Assembly (NCBI GenBank): GCA_963580285.1
Contig: OY757010.1
Coordinates: 218,879,234-218,943,233 of the forward strand
DNA length: 64,000 nt
Origin: Lucinisca nassula
Taxonomy: Eukaryota; Mollusca; Bivalvia; Lucinida; Lucinidae
Reading direction: 5' to 3'
Below the pieces are notes generated by a model that saw only the letters and a list, made by a program, of their open reading frames with translations, did no database searches and was not told the origin of the DNA. The translations under genes and the position numbers were made by a program. This document shows, piece after piece, positions 22,301 to 31,237 of this stretch (position 1 is the first letter of the stretch; each line of letters starts with the position of its first letter).

Positions 22301-25300
22301 ATTTTATGGTACATATATTTGCGAATAACAAAGGTACAGATCAGTCAGTCTGCGCATCCGTCAGTCCGCGCATGCATGCAGTCTGATCAGCGACTTTGTG
22401 TTTGCTGCCTGGATAGTACAATATCAAACAATTTCAAACTGCACGACTATTGCTAAACTAGACAGCGGAGGAGGCTAGTTCATCACGAAAACATGCCTAT
22501 ATAGTTTTTACCCCCTTGAACCCCTCTTTTATACAGTAAATATGTTGTATAAAAGGGTTATCCTTTGGAAGCAAGGAATAAACCGCAGAAATGGAAAATA
22601 TGAAGTGTATATGTTTTCTGGACCAGACTAGCTAGTTTCGGCCAATTAGGCCTCATCAGTGACCCTCAAATATTTTCAAAATTCCACAATGGAATCGATC
22701 CCAAAGGACAGGAAAATATAAACTACACTATAATTTACGGCCGCCACACATTCCGAGACATCAGCTGCAGTGACGTTAAATATATTCTATGAAAGGGTTA
22801 TCCTTTGGAAGAAAGGAATACACCACGGAACTGGAAAATATGAAGTGTACATGTTTTCTGGGCAAGACTAACTAGTTTCGGCCAATAAGGCCTCATCAGT
22901 GACCCTCACATATTTTCAAAATGCCACACAAGCAATGACCTAAAGGACTACACTATAATGTAGGGCAGGGAGACTTTTTACGGAGTGTACATATTTTCTG
23001 GGCCAGACTTGCTAGTTTCGGCCAGTTGGGCCTCATCAGTGACCCTCAAATAGTTTAAAAATCCACAATAGAATCATTGATCCCAAAGAACAAGAAAATA
23101 TAAACTACACTTTAATGGAGGGCAGAAAGACTTTTTACGGCCGCCATACATTCCAAGACATCAGATGTAGTGACGTTAAATATGTTCTATAAAAGGGTTA
23201 TAGAGATGTAAACCTTGTTTCAGAGGGTACACCTTGTTTTAGAGGGTTAAACCTGAGGTTTAGAGGGGTAAACCTTGTTTTTCTTATTTCTGCTCTTAAA
23301 TATTTTGAGCAGAAATAAGAAAAGTATAACAATTTTTCCTCTTTACTTTTTCATTTTTTACGGCGCTAAAATTTACAGTGTGTTTGTATAGGTGTGTTTT
23401 CGTAATGTTGTGCTATGCCATGTCAAAACATCGAATACCATTCGAGCCAGCGCACGACAAAACCTACAATAAGACATGTGCGTCCAACGAAGACTCAGAT
23501 CAGCCTGCGCATCCGCGCAGTCTGATCAGAGTCTTCGTTGTGCTCTCTGAAGATAGCCAAGGGCCCAATGCTCCTTCATGCAGCAAGAGAAGTCTCTGGT
23601 TAGACTATTAAGGATGCGCAGGCTTATCTGAGTCTTCGATGGGCGCACATGTTTTATTGAAGGTTTTGTCGTGCACTGGCTCATTTTTTTTTTATTTTTA
23701 TTTTTTTTTTTTATTTTTTGGTGGGACTGGGCTCAATATGAACAGAGATGTGCTAAATTTAGTCTTCTAAGTTGTGTATACATCATTCTATCATATCTTC
23801 AAAACAGTATTTTTTTTCTTATGAAATTTGCGATACTTTCCTTATTAATGCTCCAAGCCTCATTAGAGGCGGCTCTCAATACGAAAACACGCCTATACAA
23901 ATACATTGTAACCTTTATCGCCGAAAAAAAAGAAAATTTTAAAATGAAAAATTGTGATATTTTTCATATTTATACTCTAAACATAGGTTTTGGGTGCTCG
24001 TTAGAACCGCCTCATTGAGGCGGTTCTAACGAGTACCCACAACCTATGTCTTGGAGCAGAAGTAAGGAAAATAATGTTTACCCCCGTAAACCCCAGTTTT
24101 CTCTATATAAAGTGGGGTTTAGGGGAGTCATTATTTCACGGTCTTGTTCACGTGATGATTTTTTCTTTTGAAATTTGCGATATTTTCCTTACTAATGCTC
24201 CAAGCCTCATTAGGGGCGGCTCTAGCGAGTATACACAACCCATGTTTTTGAGGAGAAATAATAAAAATATATATCTTCTCAGTGTAAATCTCAGCTTTTG
24301 GGTTGACAGAAATGTTCATTACACGCATTTACAAACGTAAGTTCGGAATAACCAGAATAACGTGATTGAATGTTTGCTGTTTGTCCATCCGAAGACAAAC
24401 TTTCGCTTATCCTGTTCCATAATCACAGTAAATTACCTATATTAAGACCACCTTTGGGACTGTTCAAAAGTGGTCTTAAAGACCAGTTCAAAAGTGGTCT
24501 TTCAGAACACTTTTGAATAGTCCCAAAGGTGGTCCCTGGCCAGTAGACACTATTGGCTGAAAACAAAAAAGTTTTCAATGCACCCATCAAAATAAGCTTT
24601 TTAAAGCAGAATTATTCTTAATTTTAGATGGGTCCCGTCAAGCGATTTTGGTACTTATTGCCTATGCGAGCAGCGAAGGTTCAGGCGAGCCTGCGCATCC
24701 GCGCAGTCTCGCCAGAACTTTCGCTGCTCGCTCATTCACAAATTCGCTTGGCGGGGCTCAGATGGTCTTAAACCACATGTACTTACAGGTGAGAGTATTT
24801 TGGATCCGCCGTAGAATGTGCTTCTGGTCAGGTTAGAGACGGCATCTTTTGGTATCAGCTGATCACAAAATATAGCGAGAAAGCCAAACAGAAAATTTCT
24901 GTGGAATTCCTGTAGAAAATTGCATGAGACAAACGCCAAAAAGTCACGATTGAAGAGAACCTGTTTTGTGAGGGTGATATAGGAGTAGCTCTGATATTTT
25001 TCTTCAACATGTTCCCCTCTTTCTGACCGCTGTTGGTCATGTATTTCTTTTTCAGTATGACTATGTTTACCGGCATAGACCATCAAGCCACAGCTCACAG
25101 CAGCCATAAGAACACACAGAAACTGAAATATGTGAAAGTTGTCCAATTGACTAGAGAACTGCTGAAGAACGAACACACTCTGTGATCCAATCAATCCACC
25201 GATTTTGTTATATCTTATCATCTTTAACCGAACATCATTATTTTTGGACATTTCAGTGAAAATACAGCAGGCAGCGAGACCAACGTATGTAAACATGGTG

Positions 25301-26759
25301 TCCCAGAAGCAAAGGGCAACAATTAGATGTAAACCAGTCAGCCAAGGTTGACTCCCATCTCTGCTTCCCCATGGAAACCAGAAAACCAAGAATGAAAAAG
25401 CAAAAAGTGGACCCGCATACATTATACTTTCTCTTCTGGTTCGGGTAAAGAAAAAGTTCGTACTGTCTTGTAAGTAGGCGAACAAAGTGTCGTTGACGGT
25501 GTTCCATACCATGAACAACACCTGCAAGAAATGGAAAAATCAAGGGTATACAGGTAGGAAAGATCAGAGATGTCTTCCGTGTTTGCTCTACCAGTTCACG
25601 ACTCATATGTGTTATAATCATTATGAGTTTTTTTTTTCATATCTATGGAGCTGACATTTTTCAATTGAAATCTTTTATGCTTTCAGGATATCTTAAAACG
25701 GGATGATTTCGAACAACTGCGGTTTAAGAAGCACCTCTACATTCTTTCGTCATTACGCAAACCCGCCTTTACAAATACATTGCCACCTTTATCGCCGAAA
25801 AAATGAAAATTTTATGATGAAAAATTGTGATTTTTTTCTTATTTCTGCTCAAAATATAGATTGTGGGTACACGTTAAAACCGCCTCGATGAGGCGGTTCT
25901 AACAAGTACCCACATTCTATATTTTAGAGCAGAAATAAGAAAAATAAGGTATACCCCTGCAAATCCCAGTTTTACTATATAAAAGTGGGTTTGGATGGGG
26001 TCAAAATTATATAGGCGTGTTTTCGTGATGGTATTCTCAAATCTAAAATTTTATATTCACATATTGAAGTTGAAAGGACATATTGATTTATTTTTGTCTT
26101 GCCTGACTTCTCTCTTCTACCACTTTTTAGAATTATGCAATGCATTGTCATATGGAATACTGTGAACAAAAGGTATGGAGCAACTCAGGGCATTAAACAC
26201 ACGCTTTAGGACCAATAAATTTAGATGTCATAGAATTGCGTCTGTTTGAGTTATATTCCTGAACTGTGATTTCAACTGTATGTATTGATGAACATTGACG
26301 TATACAGTACCACTCGGAAAGGACTGAAATAGGCTATGCTTACGTCCAATCCAATGGTACATATATATATGTACTCCTCTGTGTGTATGTATGTAGCCAT
26401 GGAATTTCTAATAAATAAATAAATTGCGTCTGTTTTTTTTTTTTTCAAGCAAAGATAATGTATATATCGGGAACAGTATATAGGAACACTGTGAGCAAAT
26501 TTTAAAAGAAATGCTGCTGAGCTCACTGAGAGTATTAAATACTGTGAGAAAAAGAATAGTCAAGGACTTACCTGTGCAAACTGAAACCATGATTCTTGAA
26601 TATGGAAGAAGTTGAGAAACACCTTAACATAGTAAAAGCTAAACGCAGAGCTGATCATAGAAAACCCCATAGAATATGCTGCAAGGGCAAACAGCCGAGA
26701 CTGCATGGTGGGGATGTTTGACGACATAATTGTTTCAGTCGAAGCAAACCAATGTTAGC
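19023..26759 (-). CDS. MFSD13A-like: MFSD13A/TMEM180-like major facilitator membrane protein, five coding exons
   Basis: Joining exons 26572-26727, 24787-25521, 21493-21647, 20583-20666 and 19023-19320 on the minus strand gives an uninterrupted 475-residue protein. Intron phases agree at every junction and every junction is GT-AG. The protein is strongly hydrophobic, with about a dozen candidate membrane spans and a hydrophilic loop near residues 203-230. Family landmarks that I recognise from vertebrate TMEM180/MFSD13A are W-N-x-x-N-D-x-L-F at 58-66, a WFPWG-type turn near 100-104, an acidic D-I-A-D-K-D run at 365-370, and the A-L-V-V-K-P segment in the last exon. The vertebrate protein is about 517 residues, so length is comparable. 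The family belongs to the MFS; substrate and exact cellular site are not established from sequence. The start is the ATG at 26727, with an in-frame stop 30 bases upstream. A 3' splice site at 26760 implies a further non-coding 5' exon. Introns are full of transposons, but the coding exons carry no frameshifts or stops. Confidence 0.9.
19700..20165 (-). pseudogene. possible LINE-like coding relic inside an intron
   Basis: The plus strand has a 140-residue frame (19730-20152). The minus strand gives a long, more protein-like stretch with S-V-W-K-I-F-K-E-L and I-I-N-D-I-A, broken by a stop near 19946. This resembles linker regions of non-LTR retrotransposon ORF2 but is too weak to assign. Neither strand belongs to the host gene. 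Confidence 0.25.
20329..20523 (+). mobile_element. MITE-P copy 1
   Basis: Inverted ends ACAGTAAAATGCTGCTATTA and TAATATAGAACTTTTACTGT, flanked by T-A. Interior GGGACTGTTCAAAAGTGGTC is followed by its inverted copy. The ends resemble pogo/Tigger-type CAGT termini with TA targets. Confidence 0.8.
20583..20666 (-). CDS. MFSD13A-like fourth coding exon (84 nt)
   Basis: This exon was too short to appear as a stand-alone reading frame and was found by looking for the conserved acidic motif. The acceptor is TTTCAG at 20667-20672 and the donor GTAGGT at 20577-20582. Phases 2 in and 2 out complete codons 349 (AG|C) and 377 (AA|G) exactly. It encodes SFASATFSIFNMPLSDIADK followed by DTTRYKR, matching the T-D-L-V-D-E-D region of vertebrate family members. 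Confidence 0.85.
21110..21184 (+). repeat. 25-bp tandem repeat, three units
   Basis: GCATTACG(T/C)ATCCAGAGAGA followed by CTATA, three times, in an intron of the MFSD13A-like gene. Confidence 0.9.
21275..21432 (-). mobile_element. tRNA-derived SINE, B box lost
   Basis: Reverse complement carries GCCTCTGTGGTGTAGTGGTT (A-box region) and the body GACTTTCGGATGAGTCTTTA and GTCCCGTCTCCGTATGATAT. These match 51045-51200 on the other strand. The GGATCGATCCC box of that copy is missing here. Confidence 0.75.
21493..21647 (-). CDS. MFSD13A-like third coding exon
   Basis: 155 bases encoding residues 298-348 plus two bases of codon 349. The acceptor is TTGCAG at 21648-21653 and the donor GTAATG at 21487-21492. 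The peptide (LMVILGTPLVGHLGYFRVMR and onward) fits the family between the 'TRSTFYGGSKILSP' end of exon 2 and the next exon without a gap. Confidence 0.85.
21838..21922 (+). repeat. direct duplication ~40 bp
   Basis: TTAGTCTTCCATAAAA... and TTTAATCTTCCATAAAAAGC, each followed by TATCCTTTGGGCCAA, in tandem. Confidence 0.75.
21900..22075 (-). mobile_element. degraded retrozyme-like unit
   Basis: AGCATCATGAGTGACCCTAAAATATTTTCAAAATTCC and TTTGGGGCAGGAAGAC are a decayed minus-strand unit. The hammerhead core (CATCATGAGTGACCC) is mutated and its GAAA part is lost. Confidence 0.6.
22207..22254 (+). ncRNA. decayed hammerhead ribozyme
   Basis: GAGCCACCGATGAGGCCCAG, TGACTGAAACTAGCTAGTAT and GGACCC keep the hammerhead order. 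The core is CCGATGA and stem II no longer pairs, so it is probably inactive. Confidence 0.55.
22482..22545 (+). mobile_element. fold-A MITE copy 8, left part
   Basis: ATCACGAAAACATGCCTATA and the ACCCC..TTTTATACAGTAAA segment, cut at about 22545 by the hammerhead array. The right part continues at 23214. Confidence 0.75.
22620..22665 (-). ncRNA. type I hammerhead ribozyme (array unit a)
   Basis: Minus strand: stem I GGGTCA / TGGTCC pairs with G-U wobbles, core CTGATGA, stem II GGCC-TAATT-GGCC, GAAA, stem III CTAGCTAG, cleavage after TC. All core bases intact. Confidence 0.87.
22860..22905 (-). ncRNA. type I hammerhead ribozyme (array unit b)
   Basis: Minus strand: GGGTCA / TTGCCC (one mismatch), CTGATGA, GGCC-TTATT-GGCC, GAAA, stem III CTAGTTAG, TC. 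Core intact. Confidence 0.85.
23000..23045 (-). ncRNA. type I hammerhead ribozyme (array unit c)
   Basis: Minus strand: stem I GGGTCA / TGGCCC pairs over six positions, CTGATGA, stem II GGCC-CAACT-GGCC, GAAA, stem III CTAGCAAG, TC. The best-paired copy. Confidence 0.88.
23214..23409 (+). mobile_element. fold-A MITE copy 8, right part
   Basis: Repeated TAAACCTTGTTT segments, a shortened hairpin (TTATTTCTGCTCTTAAATAT / TTTTGAGCAGAAATAAG) and terminus TATAGGTGTGTTTTCGTAAT. Confidence 0.75.
23444..23682. mobile_element. MITE-F
   Basis: Inverted ends GAGCCAGCGCACGACAAAAC / GTTTTGTCGTGCACTGGCTC. Interior inverted motifs CGAAGACTCAGATCAGCCTG and GTCTGATCAGAGTCTTCG. A right-half fragment recurs at 50235-50327. 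Confidence 0.85.
23816..24225 (-). mobile_element. fold-A MITE copy 9 between 60-bp direct repeats
   Basis: The MITE itself spans 23880-24160, with one end ATACGAAAACACGCCTATAC and a variant other end, TTTCACGGTCTTGTTCACGT. About 60 bp (GAAATTTGCGATA..TTTCCTTA and CCAAGCCTCATTAG) occurs on both sides, at 23818-23875 and 24168-24225. Confidence 0.8.
24426..24545 (+). mobile_element. MITE-P copy 2 (short)
   Basis: CACAGTAAATTACCTATATT, ACCACCTTTGGGACTGTTCA and inverted TGAATAGTCCCAAAGGTGGT. Confidence 0.7.
24630..24760 (+). mobile_element. MITE-E copy 2, internally deleted
   Basis: GGTCCCGTCAAGCGATTTTG and AAATTCGCTTGGCGGGGCTC at the ends, flanked by AGATG on both sides. It ends about 20 bases beyond the splice donor of exon 2 of the MFSD13A-like gene. 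Confidence 0.75.
24787..25521 (-). CDS. MFSD13A-like second coding exon (largest)
   Basis: 735 bases, 245 codons (residues 53-297), phase 0 at both ends. The acceptor is TTGCAG at 25522-25527 and the donor GTAAGT at 24781-24786. It begins VLFMVWNTVNDTLFAYLQD, the conserved N-D motif after the first span. It also carries several membrane spans and the basic/acidic cytoplasmic-type loop. Read-through past 24787 is intronic and runs into a MITE-E copy. Confidence 0.9.
25751..26030 (-). mobile_element. fold-A MITE copy 10
   Basis: Complete in the intron between coding exons 1 and 2: CATTACGCAAACCCGCCTTT, central hairpin with GATGAGGCGGTTC loop, ATATAGGCGTGTTTTCGTGA. Confidence 0.85.
26572..26759 (-). 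CDS. MFSD13A-like first coding exon with 5' UTR part
   Basis: The coding part is 26572-26727 (52 codons, ends in phase 0), starting MSSNIPTMQSRLFALAAY and encoding the first membrane span. The donor is GTAAG at 26567-26571. A polypyrimidine tract and AG end at 26760, leaving 32 bases of 5' UTR in this exon. A TAA in frame with the ATG lies within that UTR, which supports the chosen start. Confidence 0.85.
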
Positions 26760-26776
26760 CTGAAAAAGAATAATCA

Positions 26777-27016
26777 GGGGCCAGTTGTTCAAAGCCTCGT
26801 TAGCTTAACGAGCTCGTTAGTGGTCAAATTGTTAACTGTTTTAGCAAGTACAATATCAAATATTTTGGTATTTTTGCTGCAAAAATATGAGCAACTTTTG
26901 CATTCGCAAAAGCTGCTCACATTTTTTCAGCAAAAAATTCAGCATATTTGCCATATTTAATGATCAAAGTTTTAACGATACGCTAGCTAACGACATCGTT
27001 TTGAACAACTGGCCCC
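26777..27016. mobile_element. MITE-D copy 2
   Basis: Inverted ends GGGGCCAGTTGTTCAAAGC and TTTTGAACAACTGGCCCC, subterminal TTAACGAGCTCGTTAG, central hairpin GAGCAACTTTTGC / GCAAAAGCTGCTC. Lies 17 bases from the 3' splice site at 26760. Confidence 0.88.
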
Positions 27017-27067
27017 AGACAAATAATTTTTTTAATTGCATCATTCCAACAAAAGAATGGGATAAAA

Positions 27068-27240
27068 CTACAGTCGAACTTCAATGGCTCGGACAGGAAA
27101 AGTTGTTCGAGACAGGCGTAGTTCGAGCCACTTAGGGGTTCATCATAGCGACATATAAGGGGAGGTAATGGGAAAATTATGATATATGATAATGTTGCCT
27201 TCTAAATTTAGGCCCTACCTACATTCATTACAGTGGCATA
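27068..27240. mobile_element. MITE-G end fragment
   Basis: ACAGTCGAACTTCAATGGCT and GTTCGAGCCACT resemble the ends of the repeats at 33323 and 40070. The far end is not resolved. Confidence 0.4.
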
Positions 27241-27252
27241 TTGATGTTTAGT

Positions 27253-27460
27253 ACAGTGAAATTCCGCTATTAAGACCACCTAAAATTAAGACTTATTCTG
27301 GATTAAAAAGTTTATTAAGGGGTATGCAGTTATTCTTTCTTTGTGTTTTCTTAAAACAGTGTCCTCTGGTCAGGGACCACCTTTGGGACTGTTCAAAAGT
27401 GGTCTTAAAGACCACTTTTGAACAGTCTCAAAGGTGGTCTTAATATAGGAATTTTACTAA
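27253..27460 (+). mobile_element. MITE-P copy 3
   Basis: TACAGTGAAATTCCGCTATT at the left, GTCTTAATATAGGAATTTTA at the right, and the interior palindrome around GTGGTCTTAAAGACCAC. Confidence 0.82.
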
Positions 27461-27797
27461 ATATGTTTACGTGTCATGAAATTTCTAATAGATGTTTTCA
27501 ATTATCTTTGGGATAAATATTGTATGTACTGACTAGAATCGGTTCATCGAGGCGATTCTAATGAGAACGCACAATATACCTTAACGAGTAAAAAAAAATC
27601 AAAGCGCCACTGAAATGACAGATTCTGTGAAAAATTCAGATTTACTTTCTTTAGTGATAAGGACAATGACGCTGGAGTGCCGATTTTTAGTTTGGTTCAC
27701 AAAACTGAGGTGAATCGGCTGTTACACACTTTCATCATCATTTTACTTGCACATTATAGATAATACAATATGCAAATGACTACACAACAGGCACACT

Positions 27798-27878
27798 TCG
27801 CTAGGGCAACGTCAAATCAACGTCGATGCAACGTCATGACGTTGCACCGACGTTGATGTAACGTCACAATTACGTCAT
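27798..27878. repeat. rep-H: CAACGT-rich inverted repeat
   Basis: CAACGTCGATGCAACGTCAT / ATGACGTTGCACCGACGTTG is palindromic. Related palindromes occur at 33683-33760, 52565-52740 and 53705-53755. Confidence 0.6.
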
Positions 27879-28477
27879 GTGCATGCTAGGATGGTTGCCA
27901 GTTTAATGACAACACAAAGCGTAGACGCAATTTTCTTGTATAAGCTTACACTTGTTGACTGAGATGTGTTTCGCGGCTCAGTCAAGAACCTGCCTTGTGT
28001 CGTGCGCTACAATAAAGGAAAATACTTTTTGTGCGATGTTTGAAGTTTTGCGGCATGTGACTTTTATTATTTATCACAACATTGTGCTTAAATATTCAGT
28101 TATTCAGACCTACAACAGAATTGGACAGTGATAACTGTTCGGAGTATATTATTGCTGGCTTGCTACCGTACGGTGAAGTTTCTAGCGTCACGTGCTTCGC
28201 ATTTAATTAGGTCATGTAAGTGTTATGAGTTTGTGCCTTTCAGTCCTTAATAGCCAAGTACAGATACATACAGATGCAAACAGTGTAGAACCTTGTGAGA
28301 TGGCTCATAATGATACATCGCATTCTGTTCTACATGGTTTGCTGTTGACGACTATTGACCCAATTTACATGTGTAGAATGGACGCGTACAAATTCAGTGA
28401 CAGAAGAGTGAACTTGAGAAACTCTAGGGTGGAAGGGGAAAAATCTTAACCTGGCCATTTTGATTTTTTTTTTTTTT

Positions 28478-28655
28478 TTTGGTTTGGGTTTTACGGCCCT
28501 TTCAAGATTATTTCACTCATATCGAGCCGATCGTTAATCAGAGGTGGGCGAAAACCGGAGTACCCGGAGAAAAACCACCTGACCTTCCGTTGCAGAACTT
28601 GGCGTCTCACACGTGGCCCGAGCGAGGCTCGAACCTACGGCGGTGAGAGACTGGC
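28478..28655 (-). mobile_element. tRNA-derived SINE (degraded head)
   Basis: Minus strand: B-box-like GTAGGTTCGAGCCTCGC, body TCCGGTTTTCGCCCACCTCT, and 3' end CCGTAAAACCCAAACC, like the other SINEs. Confidence 0.65.
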
Positions 28656-29190
28656 CATTTTGAAATGTAGCAGAGGCCATTTCATCTCCCCCCCCCCCCC
28701 TTTTTTCTCTTAAATTGCGACACAAACCACCTTATATTTCTTACGATTCATCTCAGACAGCTGATTCAAATGAAATCCAATCGCTGAAAAATAAGATAAA
28801 AATGTAAATTCGTCTGCTTCATGTTTTGTATGGCGCTTTAAAGATAACTAATACGTTCATTGTTCGTTTTACGAAAGACATGTGTCGTCTGATCTTTCAT
28901 GGAATTTTTTCAACTACAGCCGTCGCCAAACCCGTCGCATGATGCAGCTGAATCGTAAGATGAAATCGTCAAGTCGTGTGCTTCAAAAGTTTGAATTACG
29001 CTTACAGGATACCTAATACGCTTGTAAAATTTTGATTACTGCGCCAAACCGGACTACATTTTGTGCGGACTCATATTTCTATGGCTGTCAAAGCCGGAGT
29101 ACTGAAGCCTGAATTACTTTAAACGTGTAGCACAGCAAGAATAGACAGATAGAATCTGTCATTAAGAAGAACAATGTTCCAAAATATCTA
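28656..29190. other. no recognisable feature
   Basis: Contains a poly-C tract at 28687-28701; otherwise unique. Confidence 0.45.
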
Positions 29191-29457
29191 TAATCGCAAA
29201 AACAGGCCTGTGTAATTTTAACCCGATTTAACCCCACTTTTATATAGTAAAACTGGGTTTACAGGGGTATATATTATCTTACTTATTCCTGCTCAAACAC
29301 ACAGATTGCAGGTCCCCGTTAGAACCGCATCGCCCAGGCTGTATTAACGAGTTCCAACAATCTGTTTTCGGAGCAGACATATAAAAATATTATAATTTTT
29401 ATCTGAAGATTTTCATTTTTGGTTATAAAATTTTTAATTTATTTTAATAGGCGTGGA
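29191..29457 (+). mobile_element. fold-A MITE copy 11 (diverged)
   Basis: ATCGCAAAAACAGGCCTGTG, ACCCCACTTTTATATAGTAA, and a mutated hairpin (GAACCGCATCGCCCAGGC). Confidence 0.7.
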
Positions 29458-29572
29458 ACAAAAGAAAACATTGTCCATTCCTAAGACGTTGAAACCACCC
29501 CGCCTAACACCCAACCGCCTTTAGTTTTGCTACTGACCGCCCCATTGCGATCATTCTGCTGTTGTGCATGCC

Positions 29573-29711
29573 GTTAACAAGTCCATGTAATGAACACTTC
29601 TTTAAACCCCACTTTATAAAGAGAAAACTGGAGGTTTACAGAATTATATTTTATTTTCTTATTTCTGCCCTAAGACATAGGTTGTGGGTACTAGTTAGAA
29701 TCACCCCATCA
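29573..29711 (+). mobile_element. fold-A MITE copy 12, left half
   Basis: Variant terminus GTTAACAAGTCCATGTAATG, ACCCCACTTTATAAAGAGAA and one hairpin arm, then replaced by SINE-B. Confidence 0.65.
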
Positions 29712-29935
29712 ACACTAGGTCATTTTGGAGGCATTGCCTCCAAATTTGTGGGACATTCACCCAACATTGAGATGAAACGACATCTCAAACCCTCCAATGC
29801 ATGGACGGTCGGACTTGCACTACTTTGCATGCTTACTCATGCGCTGTCGGTTTCAGATCTGTGTGGAAGTATCATGGAGCCCAATCAATTTCTCCCAGCC
29901 TCGATGGGTTGGGGACCCTTTCGGGTTGGGGACAA
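29712..29935 (-). mobile_element. SINE-B copy, tail missing
   Basis: GGTCATTTTGGAGGCATTGC, TTGAGATGAAACGACATCTC and the head segment CCTCGATGGGTTGGGG. The GACGTTAAAC tail is absent. Confidence 0.65.
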
Positions 29936-30009
29936 TGTAAGACACAAAACGGTATGCTCAACCACAAGGGATAGCAGGACTGTTTTGTTGCAACTGATAC
30001 ATATAGAAA

Positions 30010-30254
30010 CTATAGAGATTTTCCAAAACTGTTCATTTTCTAAAGAAAATGTGCAACATTTTTCTTATTTCTACTCAAAACATAGGTTGTGGGTGTTCGT
30101 TAGGAGGTGGTTCTAACGGGTACCCACAACCTATGTCTTGGAGCACAAATAAGTAAAACGATGTATATTCCCGTAAAACCCCGTTTTCTCTATATTTCTC
30201 TATATAAAGTGGGGTTTACGGGGGTGTTCATTTCACGGACTTGTTAACGCGATG
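30010..30254 (-). mobile_element. fold-A MITE copy 13, variant termini
   Basis: Hairpin GGTTGTGGGTGTTCGTTAGG / CTAACGGGTACCCACAACC, duplicated TCTCTATATT, and end GTTCATTTCACGGACTTGTT. Confidence 0.75.
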
Positions 30255-31237
30255 TTTCAAACAGCGAACGTCAAGATGCTGACCAGACTGGTTAGCAATT
30301 GGCAAAAACAAGTTTTCTTACGTTTATTGTAATCCTTGGTATAGTTTACGCACAGTGATGTTAAAAACATCCAAACGTTACTTGACACGTCTTATATAAT
30401 GTGTAAGGTCCTGCTATTAAGTTAACACGTAAAAGACATTAGACGATATTCTCAAATACCTTTCTTCTGTCAAATTTCGGGCTTGACATTTCAAGTGGAT
30501 CGTCTGCCGAAAACGCCAGTCACATGAAATTTTTATCTTATTTTCTCTGAAAATAGTTTTAAAAAATCGTCTGCTGTGACTTCCTTAGCTGTTTAAGGTT
30601 TAAAATGCACATCGCCGTGGGCAAGGTTAGCTACTTCAATGCGCAATGTGCATCAAGCTTATCCTTAAATGCCAAGAAAAACTGCATCTAAATTGTCGCC
30701 TGTTTATGTGGTCTTCTGCATCTTCTTGCAAACTTAAAAAAAAATGCATACAGGCAAACAGTTTGAACCATGATCAGACTGCTCCTAGAGTACAACTGCT
30801 GTGGTTGGCATTTTAAGGGTTAATGATAACGATGTGAAGAAAAGTTTCACACATTGAAATTGTACTTAGTCATTTAAATTGTATTCATAAAATCTTTATT
30901 TACCGGCTGTTCAGCTAAAAGTGATTAAAAATTAGACACAAAAACTACTGAAAATAATAGACAATATATAGATCACTCGATCAATCAATCAATAAATCAA
31001 CCATAATCAATCAGTGTACATGTTTCCCCTGACATGTATATAATAATAGATGATAAAGTAAAAAGCTGTGTTTTTATATAAGCCTTAAAACTACATTTTC
31101 GACATTGAAGAGCTCATTATTTTATTATAATAAACATATACATACCTTAACATTTACACTCAGGTGTACACGTGGCAAATGCACTGAGCCATACATTAGA
31201 ACATGCATAGATGTATGTGAAAAACGAAGGCAAAGGA
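30255..31237. other. no recognisable feature
   Basis: Unique AT-rich sequence. Confidence 0.5.

Larger units (their letters stand above)
22546..23213 (-). mobile_element. retrozyme-like array, three hammerhead units, inserted in a fold-A MITE
   Basis: Three minus-strand units, the middle and last shortened. Both outer edges read AAATATGTT(G/C)TATAAAAGGGTTA, the same sequence that joins units inside the array, giving the insert direct terminal repeats of about 25 bp. It splits a fold-A MITE and lies in an MFSD13A-like intron. No coding capacity. Confidence 0.8.

Noticed and set aside
29562..30116. 184-residue frame
   Set aside because: Runs across fold-A, SINE-B and another fold-A fragment; no protein family signal.
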